This document shows positions 24,060-35,690 of a DNA stretch of 64,000 bases, in pieces. The stretch lies in NCBI RefSeq assembly GCF_947179165.1, contig NC_077242.1:35585097-35649096 (forward strand), in the 5' to 3' direction. The DNA is from Solanum dulcamara. Lineage: Eukaryota; Streptophyta; Magnoliopsida; Solanales; Solanaceae. A program made the translations under genes and the position numbers. Below the pieces are notes generated by a model that was not told where the DNA came from, did not search any database, and saw nothing but the letters and a program-made list of their open reading frames with translations. Positions within the stretch are counted from its first letter, which is position 1, and each line of letters opens with the position of its first letter.

Positions 24060-25060
24060 ACTATATAGAGAGTTTCTCTGTTCCATTGCAATAACATATA
24101 CTTTCATCGAGCCATCACTATCAGAGTCCCAAAGGTTGGGATTACTTGTTGCGTAAGGGGTAGGTACGGATACCTATATTTCATTTCCTCTTCATCTTCC
24201 CAGATCATTTCTTCGTGATTTATTTTTGCCACAACACCTTGTTGAAAGCTACATCATTAGTTCATAATTTCCTACTTCGCCAATCTAGGATGGAGATTGG
24301 TTAGTTCTCATAAGATAACTTCTCTGTGTCCTTGATATACTTTATGGGATATACTCGGGTTTGATTACCAACACACTTTCGAAGCATTGATACATGAAAG
24401 ACTGGATGTACTGCTTTCAGAGTTGCTGGTAAGTCCAACTCATAGGCAACCTGTCCTATTCGGTGGAGGATCTGATATGGCCAATGTATCTGGGACTAAG
24501 GTCCTCTTTCCTACTAGATGTCATTACTTTCTCTGTGGGTGGTACCTTCAGAAATGCCCAATCATTAACTTGAAACTTTAGAGGTCGACATGGATTACCT
24601 ACGTATGACACCTGTTGATTTTGGGTGGCTAATAACCTCTCTTGCATGAGCTTCTCCTTCTATACAACTTATTGGACTATGTCCTAGCCCATTAGTCGTG
24701 TTTTACCAATATCAACTAACCAATTGGCGACCTACACTATCTGTCCTAAAAAATTTCAGGGGTCATCTGGATACTAGAATGACAGTTAGTATCATAAGTA
24801 ATCTTGACAGATAGTAGGCAATTGTCCTAGATACCTTTGAAGTCAACCGTATAGGCCCATAACATATCCTCTAGCATTTAGCCAGTAAGCGTAATTTGTC
24901 CCTCGATCTGAAGGTACAATGGTGTACGTAGACCTATCTATCTTTCCAATCTCTTCGCAGACTGATCTTAAGTAGTTAGCTATAAATTAGGATCCTTCAT
25001 CCAAGACACCAACTATGATAACTCCGTAAGGTCTCACCACCCTCTCTACCTATAAATTCC
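24060..25060 (-). pseudogene. Integrase and chromodomain-like tail, LtrX2 unit 2
   Basis: Collinear with 18060-19060. The minus frame 24456-24647 reads LKFQVNDWAFLKVPPTEKV and SPRYIG. It shares the same decay pattern as unit 1, which supports common descent of the two units after the loss of RT. Confidence 0.75.
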
Positions 25061-26270
25061 CATCATCTCAACTGAACAGGTAGTCCTTGATTGAAGGAAC
25101 ATGGGTTGATATTGTTAATCTGCGAATAACATTTCATATAGAATCATCTGTCCATAGAGTTTAAAGTGAGTCATGTAGCCTGGGTTGTATTGTGGAATCT
25201 TCGACCTTGTGTATTACTTTTTGCCTCTATTAGATGACATCAACTGGTACCCTTACCTTTTTGGGTTTTGTTCTTCTACCAAGCGGTGTCGAAGTTCCCC
25301 CATACAATGGCTCCCATAGCCGTTTGGTATTTTTCTTATCACTAGCTGGTATTATATTGAAGAATTGTGGCACACAAGTGCGTCGTCCTTTGCTACTCAG
25401 CTAATCTAGCTCATTTTGCTCAAGCCCTTTTACAACTCCCTTAACCCAACTTATAACACTCTAGATATATACTCTCGTGTCATTGTTTCATCGTTAATTC
25501 AAATTATTCCATGCTACCTCTTCTGTCACCCATTACATTGCAATGCTTGCAATAATGTGCGATGACACTCAACCTAGCCCAACATTTACCTAGCATTATC
25601 TCGCTAGTCTTCATATTTTGCCTTGCTCTCTCCTCTTTTATCCTACAACCAGTATTGGGGTAACTCTTTAGTTCAGCCATGGCTATGTCCTTTTTATAAT
25701 TTAGTGGAACTTCTTTTTGTACCTGTCTATAACATATCCAAAATATCATAACCCCTTTTTGTTCATGTACTCCTCCGCTTGGTCTTATGTGGTATATATA
25801 AATATTCATAGGTTGCACCACTACTTTTATACAACTTGTATAAGGTAGGCATAATCCTTTTTGTTTTTTGGTTCCTTCTATTTCACATATCCCACCAGTT
25901 GTCTTAAGACATTCAATCCATCACCATTCTTCTTACCATCCCAGTATCTATCCTCTAATTACCATTATCATGGATACGATCTTTCAAGATATATTAAAAC
26001 CTTATTTTTCATCTTTGTTTTACTTCTAGGAAATTTCAGCAGAGTTTCCTCTATATTCCTTCCTATCTCAAAACTAGCATGCAGGAGATACTAATAATGC
26101 CTCACAGAGACAACATATATATACATATTATAGCCACATAGGGCGCCCAATACCAATAACAAAAGAAGATATATATGATTGGGAGGAAAGTCTAAATCTA
26201 TTAATACATATACACCCTCGAAGAAGATTAATGATATACATATAACTACATTGGTGGTGCCTCCTGATCC
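25060..26270. other. Non-coding block, LtrX2 unit 2
   Basis: Collinear with 19060-20265. The minus open frame 25504-25821 (105 codons) has no recognisable domain and no conserved counterpart in unit 1. Confidence 0.6.
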
Positions 26271-26853
26271 TGCCTACTATCATAGGCATACATGTTATTT
26301 GAAAGGCCACTAGAATTGGAAGCTCCCCCATGGCCTCTACCATAACCTGTTGGTGCCTGCATACCCTACCCTATAGGGCGCATAGCTATAGAAGAAGAAG
26401 AAGAACCAGAAATCAACCCCATAGACTAAGCAACACTATTTGGTTTACCCTTAAGTGGGCAATTTCTCATAAAATAACCTTGAAGGCCATAATTGAAACA
26501 ACTACCTTTGTTCATTTGTGAGCCCGAGACTTTGGAGCTTTGTACGGCTTTTGCATACCCTGCGCTATGAAGTCTCTTGTCTATACATTGTAGGGGTGCA
26601 CTCTTGGCTGAGGAGGATATGTGTTATACTGTTGAGGTTTCCCTCCTCGAGACTCACCATAATAACCAGCTAATTTAGTTCTTTTCCATTGGCCTCTGTC
26701 ATAACCTTTATTGGACTGACGCCCTCTGTGCCGATCCTCCACCCCTTGTGCATATGCCTATACTCAGGTAATATCCATGCCTGGTTGAGAAGCCATCGCC
26801 ATACAACTATCAATTAAGTAATGATCCAGCCTCATCACATAGCGATGTACCTT
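26270..26853 (-). pseudogene. Gag tail, LtrX2 unit 2 (truncated)
   Basis: Matches the gag tail of unit 1 (20265-20850), including the serine-rich part. It breaks off near 26853, inside what would be the middle of gag, where Gyp2 LTR sequence begins. Confidence 0.75.
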
Positions 26854-29800
26854 ACTAGAATTGACATTACAGTCGCTTGGTCGTTCTTTTGAATTTTATG
26901 CCTGTTTCCCTATTTTTTAGATCTCTGGGAGTTGTGAATGGTTGATTTCAATTGAAACCTTATGAAAATGATCTCAAAATGGAATTTTGATGGTTCAATC
27001 ATCTTTGAAAGGTTCATTTTAGGCTGGTAGCATGGTTAGATCGCTTATCAAGGCCTTTGGTGCGAGTTTGAGCAATTAGATATTTTAGCCTTTAAGATTT
27101 GACCTAAGTTTGACCTTGTCAAAATTCTTAAAAAATGCACTAGAAAGACAATTATGTCAGCATAGTTATCTCTAAAATGTCAATTTCTGTATAGAACAAC
27201 CTTTCAAGCACTTCTCAAGGCTACTAATTACATTTTAAGGTCCATTGTAGAACCAGCCAAAAATAGTGCTTGGGTGTGGGATCTACTTTCCATCAATATG
27301 AGTGTGAATGGGATGTCAAACTAGGCTGTTGTGTCCAGAATGTCGAATTTGTTAGGGTAGCATAGTGATTTTGAGCGAATGGGGTTTTGAAAGAATCTTA
27401 GGTACCCCATTGAAAAGTCCTAGTTTGGGGAAAACCAGCTAATATTCATCAGCTAGTGCAGACATAACTTTTTACTTGTATTTTCACCATTAAAGTTGTG
27501 TTCTCGAAAGCCATAGGTTTGGGCCTCACCGTTTACGGGTATGATGTCGCGTTTGCGAAGGTATGAAGGATTGACCTCCGCATTCATGAGGCCCTTGTAA
27601 CTTTCGTAGAACCTTGTGGTCTAACTCACAATGTTTGCAATGGTTAGCCATGTTTGTGGAGCTTTGAAGGTCTAGTCTATTCATTTGCGGACCTCTCCTT
27701 CTACATTTGTGGAGAATAAATTTGTCTGGTCCTTTAAGTTAAAAGACATATGAGATTCAGCTAAGCCTCATTTTGTGTTTTTGTGATTTCTTAAGCCTGG
27801 AAGCTCCATTTTGGGCAATTTCAAGTGCATAGTGTTTGTGTGGATTGTGGCTATGCGTTTGAGAATTTGCAAAGCTCCGTAAGTCATTGTATTGATGTAA
27901 TTCTTTCCCTAAATGGGCTTTCCAAGCTTGTATTAATGCTTTAATGGTAATTTAAGTTCATTGGATTATTTTTTCATTTCCAAGTCTCAAACTGTATCTT
28001 ATTTGGGACACAAGCTCAATAAGGCAAAATAAACCTTTTACACAAAGTCAATTCCAAGATTCTCGATTCGAGTCCCACAATTCCATTTTAGAGCAAATTT
28101 TGGGTCTGTCTCTAAATAATGCATTTTATGATGTCAAAAAATTCATATTGACATCATGATAAAAAAAAATTAGCATGGTGGCAATTCGTTGTGATTTGGA
28201 GGTGGAAAGATTCAAATTAGTGGATTCAGAGTGCACTTGATTAGCTTTGAGGTAGGCTATAGTCTCCCACTTTGAATAAGCTCTATTAAATACTGTTTAG
28301 TATAAATTACATGTGGATTTGGGCTGGTACTTGCTGAGTATAGGTTTTTTCTCTTTTTGATCCATTTTCTCGGTTCTTGGTTGAACCTTAGACTAGTGTA
28401 GTCTTGTGAAATCCTTAGTTTAGGCTATGTTCCTTGTTTGTGGTATTGACTTAGTGTTATTATCCTTATGAGGATTGATGTTTATGTCCTTAGGCTAGGT
28501 TTGTGCCTTAGATACTTTATCATGGGCCTTATTGCCCTTATAACTATGTGTAACATCTAATAAGGCTTGTTTTTGGATAGTGTACCTTGTGCTAGTGCTT
28601 TAGATCCTGGTGGCTTATCGTAGTTGTTGGTATGTCTTAGCGGTGCTCTGTTGCAAGCTAATGTGGCTTATTTTGGTTAAAGGCATTTTCCTAGAGATAT
28701 TCCTCCCCCTATTTGAATCTGTTTCATTTCTCGAGTACTTTACTTTATGCTTAGCAGAAGGCTTATGATGTCTTATTACTAGTGTTATACTGTTAGGCCC
28801 GAGGCTATTTTCGAGGAAAGATTGGATCTCAAGTAAGTTTCCTTTCCTTAGTAGTGTGGTATGATTTGGTATTACATTTCTGATTGTGTATAACTTGTTT
28901 GGATGTTGATAATGGTATAATTACATTGATTGAGAATTTTCACACGTCTTGTGTTACAATCCTGGTTCCTTCATTGGATTTTCACTATTGTTTTAAGATG
29001 GAACATTCTCATATATTTAGTATATTAAAATTAATTTAAACATGAAATGTACCACCTGTATCACTTGGAAACACTCTTTTTATGACTTATGAGGCGTTGA
29101 TGACATGCTTCTTTTCTATGGGCAGTATTATAGGCATGGAGGATACACTTAGGTTTTAATTGATATTCAGTGTAAGGTTGCTCTTTTTCTACATTGGTTG
29201 TATAAAAGATACATTTAGCCTTTTCTTGACTATCTGGCGTGGCATTGCCCTTTTCTACATTGGCTTGGCTATTCATTCTTTGATACTATGATGGGGATGT
29301 TATATGTTATGTATAAGACATGTATCATGCCCAAGCAGTGTATACAGACTTGCCGCATCCTATATGGGCCCTTCTGGCCATGAGTACCAATGTAATGGAT
29401 GGTAAAGCTACATGGGTCCTTCCTGGCAAGGCGAGGGCTATAGTGGGCCTATACACTTGGTTATTGTTGATTTGTACGAACCACCGTTGATGTTACTAGT
29501 TTTTACTATAACTTGCATTCATTTTCATCGCCTATCATTGGTATATTTATTTGATGTTTGGTCCCCCTGTCTATTGCGGCCAAGGGTATGTTTTTATTAT
29601 TTGTACCTTATGAGGGTATAGGTGTTCGGTCGATTATAGTTTGATTATAATTGTACTTAATCAATGTTTTATTTGTAGTTGGTTAATAGGGGTCTTAGTC
29701 AGGATTTTTGGTCGTTACTCACAACTAGGAAGAGTTGAATTAGTCCTTTGGTGATTATTTGTTAACAATGATCATCGATATTCCATTCTAGATTAGTTGA

Positions 29801-30469
29801 CTTCTATAGTGCTTTATTATTGTGAATATGTTGTTGGCATGCTTCGTCAGGTGCATTCCTTGACTCTGTTTCTTTTCTCCATGTATTCTATCTCTTCACT
29901 CTTATTTCATATTCTACCATGTGTTAGCTCATGTTTAGTTACTTGTGTTGTACTTACCTTTTTTATATGCTATTTATACTTGATTTATCTACAGAGTTTT
30001 GTCAGCCTATGCCTACTGAATACCATTCATTTGGTACTCATACTACACTTCTTTACCCTGAATATCATAGTATCGGTTATCGACATTTAGTTGGACTTGT
30101 GCGGAGCAACTTTAGATTGTGATATTTGATGAATTCCTGGCATTCGAAGTTACCGATTTCCATTTACTTGGGCTAGGACCAGCCTTTACTTTGCTTTCAA
30201 GATTATTTGTAGTTATTTTTTAATTCGTAGAAGCCTTGTACTCTTATTTTGGTTAGATGCTTGAATATTGACTGATGCAAGGCCTTGGGGATGGTTCTTT
30301 AAATATATTTATGTTGATTCCTCTTTCTTCTCATTATTATAACTTTCTGCTTTATTTGTATTCCTTCTGGGTAATAGCTTATTAATTCTTGTTCCGAGTT
30401 GTGGGTTAGGCTTACCTATTAGTAGATTTTAGTGGGTGCCATAATAACTTGAGCAATCGTATTGTGACA
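26854..30469 (+). repeat. Gyp2 5' LTR (plus strand, about 3.6 kb)
   Basis: Ends TATTGTGACA at 30469 and is followed at once by a primer-site-like sequence and a gypsy leader, so it is a 5' LTR on the plus strand. Its text (for example the 'gggcccttctggcc' part near 29365 and the 'cttgggctaggaccagcctt' part near 30168) is of a type I recognise from Solanaceae gypsy LTRs. The left end is undetermined and may be truncated by LtrX2. The short hydrophobic open frames inside (29797-30090 and others) are not supported as genes. Confidence 0.7.
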
Positions 30470-30639
30470 AGTTTATATTAGAGCTCTAGGTTGATAAACA
30501 TCGTTGGTGTGAGAGAAAATGCCTAGTAGAGTCCTGTGAATCGGTGCGTTGACATCCATATCCTATCTTTGGGAGGATATAGGGCATTATTAGGAAACTC
30601 TATTTTTGAACTCTTATTGTGTATTTTTGCTTCAAATGA
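30470..30639 (+). other. Gyp2 primer site and leader
   Basis: AGTTTATATTAGAGCTCTAGG at 30469-30489 is a decayed tRNA-iMet primer site (TGGTATCAGAGC region at 30473-30485). The leader continues to 30639, where NonA1 is inserted, and resumes at 35441. Confidence 0.65.
30635..30639. repeat. Target-site duplication AATGA (left of NonA1)
   Basis: Matches 35436-35440 on the far side of the element. Confidence 0.78.
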
Positions 30640-31282
30640 TGATAACGGCATGGATAGTCAAGCAAAAGAGCTCTAAGACCTACAAGTGATATTCATGTTA
30701 AAAGAAGCTATGAAGGAGCTTGAAGAGGCCAAAGGAAGACATATAATGGTTGGAAGGAAAATGAAAGAAAGAGGATGGAGAAAAGAGACTATGAGTGCAA
30801 GTGGTCATCTCTTAATTTCAAGAATTCAAAAAAGAAGGCAACCAAACAAGGCCCTTATCTCATTAAGGGTAAAATTGTAAAAGAGAGTGTCTTCTTTATT
30901 TCTTAGTATATATAATAGTTTTTTTTATTTGGACGAAGATTTTGGATGTTGAATGAGGAAACTCTTTAAATAGTGTATTTTAAGGTGGATTCCCTTAAGG
31001 TTAGTTTAGTTTAGTTTAGCTAAATATCAATTAGTGATGGGTGAATTTCCATTGTTTATTGAATACATCTTGCCCTTGATTTCATATTGAGTCACTTATT
31101 TGTGGATTGTAAGTAAGTTTCTATTTTCTTAAATGAATTTTCCCTTCCTCCTTCGTTAACTGTAGATTTAATTAGCCTTTCTTTCTTCTCTTCTCATCCC
31201 TTATTTGTCATCTATCTTACTTTGTGTTGATTAATCCCACATTTGATTTCAATTGACTTTATCTCTAATCGGAATCTTATAA
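30640..31282 (+). repeat. NonA1 5' LTR
   Basis: Starts TGATAACGGCATGG and matches 34791-35435. The last bases are TATAA against TATTA in the other LTR, so the usual CA end is lost or the end is off by a few bases. Confidence 0.85.
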
Positions 31283-31284
31283 TT

Positions 31285-31297
31285 TGGTATCAAAAGC
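31285..31297 (+). other. NonA1 primer binding site
   Basis: TGGTATCAAAAGC resembles the initiator-Met primer site TGGTATCAGAGC and lies directly after the LTR. Confidence 0.8.
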
Positions 31298-32740
31298 TTA
31301 GGTTTAGATTTGTTTTCACAAATCTAAGTCTTGCAATTTGATCTATTCAAAAAAAAATTAAAAAACTCCAAGAATTCGTCCCAAAAAATATTCCGAAAAT
31401 TATTTTGTTTTGATTTATTGTTTTTAAAACTAGATTCTTGTTCCCTAGTGTATTTTGAGTCTAGGTTTCAAATTTTGTTCAATTTGGAGTTGTAGAAGTT
31501 GAGTTGCCATTGAAGGGTTTTGAGGTTTTGAAACATTTCAAACTATGGAAGTGGGTCTTTTGATTGAGGAGGATTTGGAGGTTAATAATTATTGAAGATT
31601 GTTCTCTATGTAAAGGGGAAGCTAAGCCGATTGTTCTCTATGTCACGGGGAAGTTAAGCCTAAATTTTGAGCCAATTCTTAGTTGATTTGAGAGTGTTGG
31701 CAATTAATGTGTGTTCTTTGTGTTCTAGGTATTTTTGAAGATTTTTAAGTGTTCTTGAAGAAGAAGAAAGCCAAAAGGTACATTTGATCCAAATTTTTTT
31801 ATGTCAAAGTTGGTCAAGTTGTTTGTTGGCCCACTAGTGGAAATTGAAAAAAAAAATTAAAAAAAACTTAATTTAAAAAAAACTAAAAAATAGTTTCCAT
31901 GTGGACTGCCAGGTCAGCAGTCAGCTGCCAACACAGCAGCCATATCAGTGCCACATCAGAAGCTAGAAACCCAGTCAGCACCATCCTTTCCAGACTCACC
32001 ATGTGGTGCGTGGAGCCCAATTTCAGAGACTCCTATGTATACATATTTTGGCCTTAAGAGGCCAAAAATATTATAAGTATGGGAAGTCCTTTTGACCTAA
32101 AAAAATTTTCAAGTGTCCAAACATAGTGATTTTTTTTACACTCTTTTTCCTTCAATTTATCAACTATTTAATAATTAATTAACATATTTAATTACTTTTT
32201 AACTAGTTTTAATCATCAAATCATCAAGTCAAACTCTTTCAAGTGATGAACTTCAGGCTTCAAAAATAAAATTTAAGTGTCCAAATTCACTTTTTTCTTC
32301 TTCTACATTCATTTTTCTTTCATTTCTCAATTATGTAACAACTAATTAACATTTTTAATTACTTGTTAACCAGTTTCTAAACATCAAATCATCTCTTTGA
32401 TTCTTCAAATTAAGTAACAACGAGTAGTTTCTTCTACTTTTGTTACTTTGACTTCAAGTACAATTTTTTTGTGCCTCATTTCTTCTATCTTTCTTCTCTT
32501 AATTCAAGTTCTTAAGCTTCCTTCGAATCATTTTCTTTCAAGAGTCACAAAAATTCACTCCACCACAAAGAATTAGTGATCTTGTGAATCGATTGGGCAA
32601 AGGTAGTTCTCTATCAACTTTGGGAAGATACTCTAAAAAGGTGAGTTGTGAGTTCAAATACGAGAGACATGAAGAATTTTTCCACTAACCTTGTTTGCTA
32701 AGTTTTGTAGGTTGGTACAAGTTGATAACAAAGAAGAATA
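31298..32740 (+). other. NonA1 leader with internal duplications
   Basis: A non-coding, A/T-rich leader of about 1.4 kb. It contains a 32-bp tandem pair near 31598-31661 ('attgttctctatgt' and 'ggggaag' repeated) and a degenerate 165-bp direct repeat (about 32108-32228 against 32273-32395). I see no open frame of note. Confidence 0.6.
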
Positions 32741-32754
32741 TCATTCATATCTTC

Positions 32755-33505
32755 CGAATATTATGGAGATGACATTCGTGAAAACGCTTGTAGCAATGTG
32801 AGTTATGACTATGGTGAAAATTAGTATTTTGAGGGCTATGATAGTCCTTATGAGCATAGTGATGGTCCATGGGATAATGAACAAAATGGTGATGAGAACT
32901 AATACTCTGTTGATGATTATGAGATGAATGGAGTGTATGACTCTTTTGATGATATTGAAGGGGTAGAAGGACCTTATGGTGTGTACCATTGTGAAGATGA
33001 AGGTTCTCTTATTTCACACCATGGTTATGATTGCTATGTGAGGTACAATACTTTCTCTCATATATATTATAAATCCTTTCAGCGGAATCTAAATGGAAAT
33101 GGAAGTTGTGAGGTTGAATTTCCTTCCTCGTCTTGTGTTACTCCCTATCCTAAAAAAGAAGGCATAGATGTATGGGCAGGACCATTTCAAAGTCATCGTG
33201 TGGACCATAGAAGAGGTATATTCCCTACTTCTCAAAAAATGATAACTTATTCTTCTCATCCTAGTTCCAATGTTTCTTCTTCTCTATATGGAAATGAGGC
33301 TAGAGGTAGAGTGGGAGGAACACTAAGCCATGAAGTAGTAGAGTTAAGAGAACTATTTGCCATGGTAAGGAAAGATTTTGATGATTTCTTGCGAATGGTT
33401 GAAAGGGTCAAGTATATGGTAAAAGAGAGACAAGCTACTCATCATAAGTTTGATCCTAAGGAGTTGCTTTTAAAACAAAGTAAGCTACTCCTTATAAAGA
33501 TGAAC
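32755..33505 (+). pseudogene. Tyr/Asp/Gly-rich open frame of NonA1
   Basis: One frame runs from about 32762 to 33505 with two stops (TAG near 32822, TAA near 32900). The intact part from 32924 is 194 codons. The N-terminal part is rich in Tyr, Asp, Glu and Gly (YFEGYDSPYEHSDGPW). The C-terminal part has a charged, possibly helical stretch (VVELRELFAMVRKDFDDFLR). No zinc knuckle and no known domain that I recognise. NonA2 codes for a compositionally similar protein at 43593-43823. It may be a highly diverged gag-like protein; the function is unknown. Confidence 0.6.
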
Positions 33506-33539
33506 TAAAGGAGTTGTGCAGGGAAGTCAAAACATCCAC

Positions 33540-34777
33540 TCCTTGTGAATAAAAGTGGAAGCTAGACTTGAAGGGATATTTTAATCCATCACAAGGAATC
33601 CTTGTCTCTTGTTCTAACTGCCATAAAATTGAGAGACAAAAGATTGAGAGGAGCAAGGGTGTGAAAAGTGACAATTCTAGAGTGAAAAAAGAAGAGGTTG
33701 TGTGGAGTTGTGTGAGAGGATTGTCACCATCTTATCCTAACTCATGCCTCTTTTCTTTCTCTAGTTCCTCTAATGATTTTATAGGTGTCCTTGGAATAAA
33801 TCCTAGTGAAGAACCTCAAAATGTGAAGAATCATGAAGTCTTTGAAAGCTTCCAAAGGGAACAAATGTCCTCTAATGTGACACCTTTCTCTATAACTTGT
33901 TTCCATATAATGATGCTCAATATTTTGAGTGGAGTATGTTTTTAGAAAATAAGAGTGTCAATCAGGCAAATAGGGATGTACTTGACCTATGATCATGGAT
34001 TTCTTTTCCATTTGACCATGGTAATGCGTTGAATGGTGCAACTTGTGTTGTGATGCTTGGTCAAGATGACAAGAACTATTTGGATGACTTTGTTGGCACA
34101 TTTCCCTATGATAAAAAGTCATTGAGGGGCCTAATTAGGTAGGGTAGTTTCCTTACCCCCTTTTTTACTACCTTTTTGCGTATGATGCTATTCCTGATCT
34201 TGATTATTATGCATCTTATGGGGGTAGAAGTCATTTGTTAAGAGAAGGTGGTATTTATCCTAAATTAATCATGGTCTTTGTGTATTTTATCTTGTGATGT
34301 AATGAGTGCTAGAATCCTTAAACCTAGTCGTGATCTTGCATATAGGAACACTTTAGATGACCTCAATGTGCATGGTACATTTCTCGACTATCTCTTTGCA
34401 TATGATGAGTCTCAGACTTTTCTTAGATGTTAATTATATGTGGGTGGAGATTTCATTAATGTCTACACTTGTTTGTATGACCTAATTATGTGGACCTTCT
34501 ATCATTTTGACCCTGGTGAATGTTTGGGATTATGTGAGCTTATAGTAGTACCATATTTTGGGTGGTATTATACTTTTGATGTGAGGAATAGACAATTTTC
34601 TTATGCTCCATTTATGGACTTAATAGTCATAATAATAGAGGATACTTGGTTGCTCTTGGGATTGGGTCTCCTTGGTGTAATGCTTTTTGTACTAACCATT
34701 GTACTAATCCTCATACTATGAGAAATTCTTGGTAGTTTGTCCTTCTTATATTTTTGCAAGGTTTGGATTCATCCTTT
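33540..34777 (+). pseudogene. Degenerate coding continuation of NonA1
   Basis: Frame fragments follow: 33568-33945 (contains CSNCHKIERQKIERSKG), a fragment near 34010-34140 (MLGQDDKNYLDDFVGTFPYD) and 34440-34721. They lie in different frames and are separated by stops. The coding texture runs to just before the polypurine tract at 34778, so the ancestor had a protein of perhaps 600-700 residues. I do not recognise a domain. Confidence 0.5.
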
Positions 34778-34790
34778 AAGAAGGGGAGGA
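34778..34790 (+). other. NonA1 polypurine tract
   Basis: AAGAAGGGGAGGA directly precedes the 3' LTR start TGATAACGG. Confidence 0.9.
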
Positions 34791-35435
34791 TGATAACGGC
34801 ATGAATAGTCAAGCACAAGAGCTCCAAGACGTACAAGTGATATTTATTAGAAAGGAAGCTATGAAAGAACTTGAAGGAATGCAAAGGAAGACATACAATG
34901 TTTGGAAGGACAATCAAAGAAAGAGGATGGAGAAAAGAGACTACGAGTGTAAGTGGCCATCTCTTAATTTCAAGAATTTACAAAAGAAGGCAACCAAACA
35001 ATGCCCTTTTCTTATTAAGGGTAAAATTATAAAAGAAATTGTCTTCTTTATTTATTAGTATCTATAGTAGTTTTTTTTATTTGGAAGACGATTTTGAATG
35101 TTAAATGAAGAAACTCTTTAAAGAGTGTAGTTTAAGGGTGAATTCCCTTTTGGTTAGTCTAGTTTAGTGTAGCTAAATATCAATTAGTGATGGGTGAATT
35201 TCCATTCTTTATTGAAGACATATTTCCCTGGATTTCATATTGAGTCACTTATTTGTGGATTTCAAGTAAGTTTCTCTTTTCTTGAATCAAGTTTTCCTTC
35301 TCCCTTGGTTAATTGTAGATACAATTAGCCTTTCTTTCTTATCTTCTCATCCATTATTTCTCATATATCTTACATTGTGTTGATTAATCCCTCATTTGAT
35401 TTCAATTGGCTTTATCCCTAATTGGAATCTTATTA
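34791..35435 (+). repeat. NonA1 3' LTR
   Basis: Matches 30640-31282. The small frame 34801-35058 is LTR sequence read through and not a gene. Confidence 0.88.
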
Positions 35436-35440
35436 AATGA

Positions 35441-35690
35441 CCTCTAAAACTGCTTCTTTAGAATCCACTATCTCTTAGATGGATACAACGAGGTGTTTGA
35501 TAGACATGGATTGTAATGCCGCTAATTACTTAAGCTAATATTTACATTGCAAGATGATATTTCTTAATTATAGGACCAACTCCTACTTCACAATTCCTTG
35601 ACTCAAATTTTGTTACGTGAGAAAAACTTGATTTCCTTAAATTGTGACGACATTGTCAAGGATTGTCTTAGGGTAGTCTAGTAAATGACC
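35441..35690 (+). other. Gyp2 leader, continued
   Basis: Follows the AATGA duplication and continues the Gyp2 leader text interrupted at 30639. No gag is recognisable. The border with the next element (Gyp3 LTR) is somewhere near 35690, where TA and CA dinucleotide runs begin. Confidence 0.45.

Larger units (their letters stand above)
14688..26853 (-). mobile_element. LtrX2: tandem LTR-internal-LTR-internal array
   Basis: Order from left: LTR A (14688-17985), internal 1 (17986-21779), LTR B (21780-23993), internal 2 (23994-26853, truncated). Both internals start with the same polypurine tract, so LTR B is at once the 5' LTR of the left unit and the 3' LTR of the right unit. Both internals share the same structure: a degenerate integrase, a non-coding block, then a gag tail, with protease-RT-RNase H missing. 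The right end joins Gyp2 LTR sequence near 26853 inside gag, with no matching LTR or target duplication visible. LTR-LTR unequal recombination is the simplest origin. Confidence 0.85.
30640..35435 (+). mobile_element. NonA1: short-LTR non-autonomous retrotransposon
   Basis: A 4.8-kb plus-strand element with LTRs of about 645 bp (30640-31282 and 34791-35435, roughly 10 percent different by eye), a primer site at 31285, a polypurine tract at 34778-34790 and a 5-bp duplication. It lies in the leader of Gyp2. The internal region has a long leader and a degenerate coding region with no gag zinc knuckle, protease, RT or integrase. It must have used enzymes in trans. Confidence 0.85.

Noticed and set aside
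29797..30090. Possible small membrane protein
   Set aside because: It lies inside the Gyp2 LTR and is again a T-rich artefact.
32741..32989. Minus-strand Ile-rich frame over the NonA1 coding start
   Set aside because: It is the antisense reading of GAT/TAT-rich codons.
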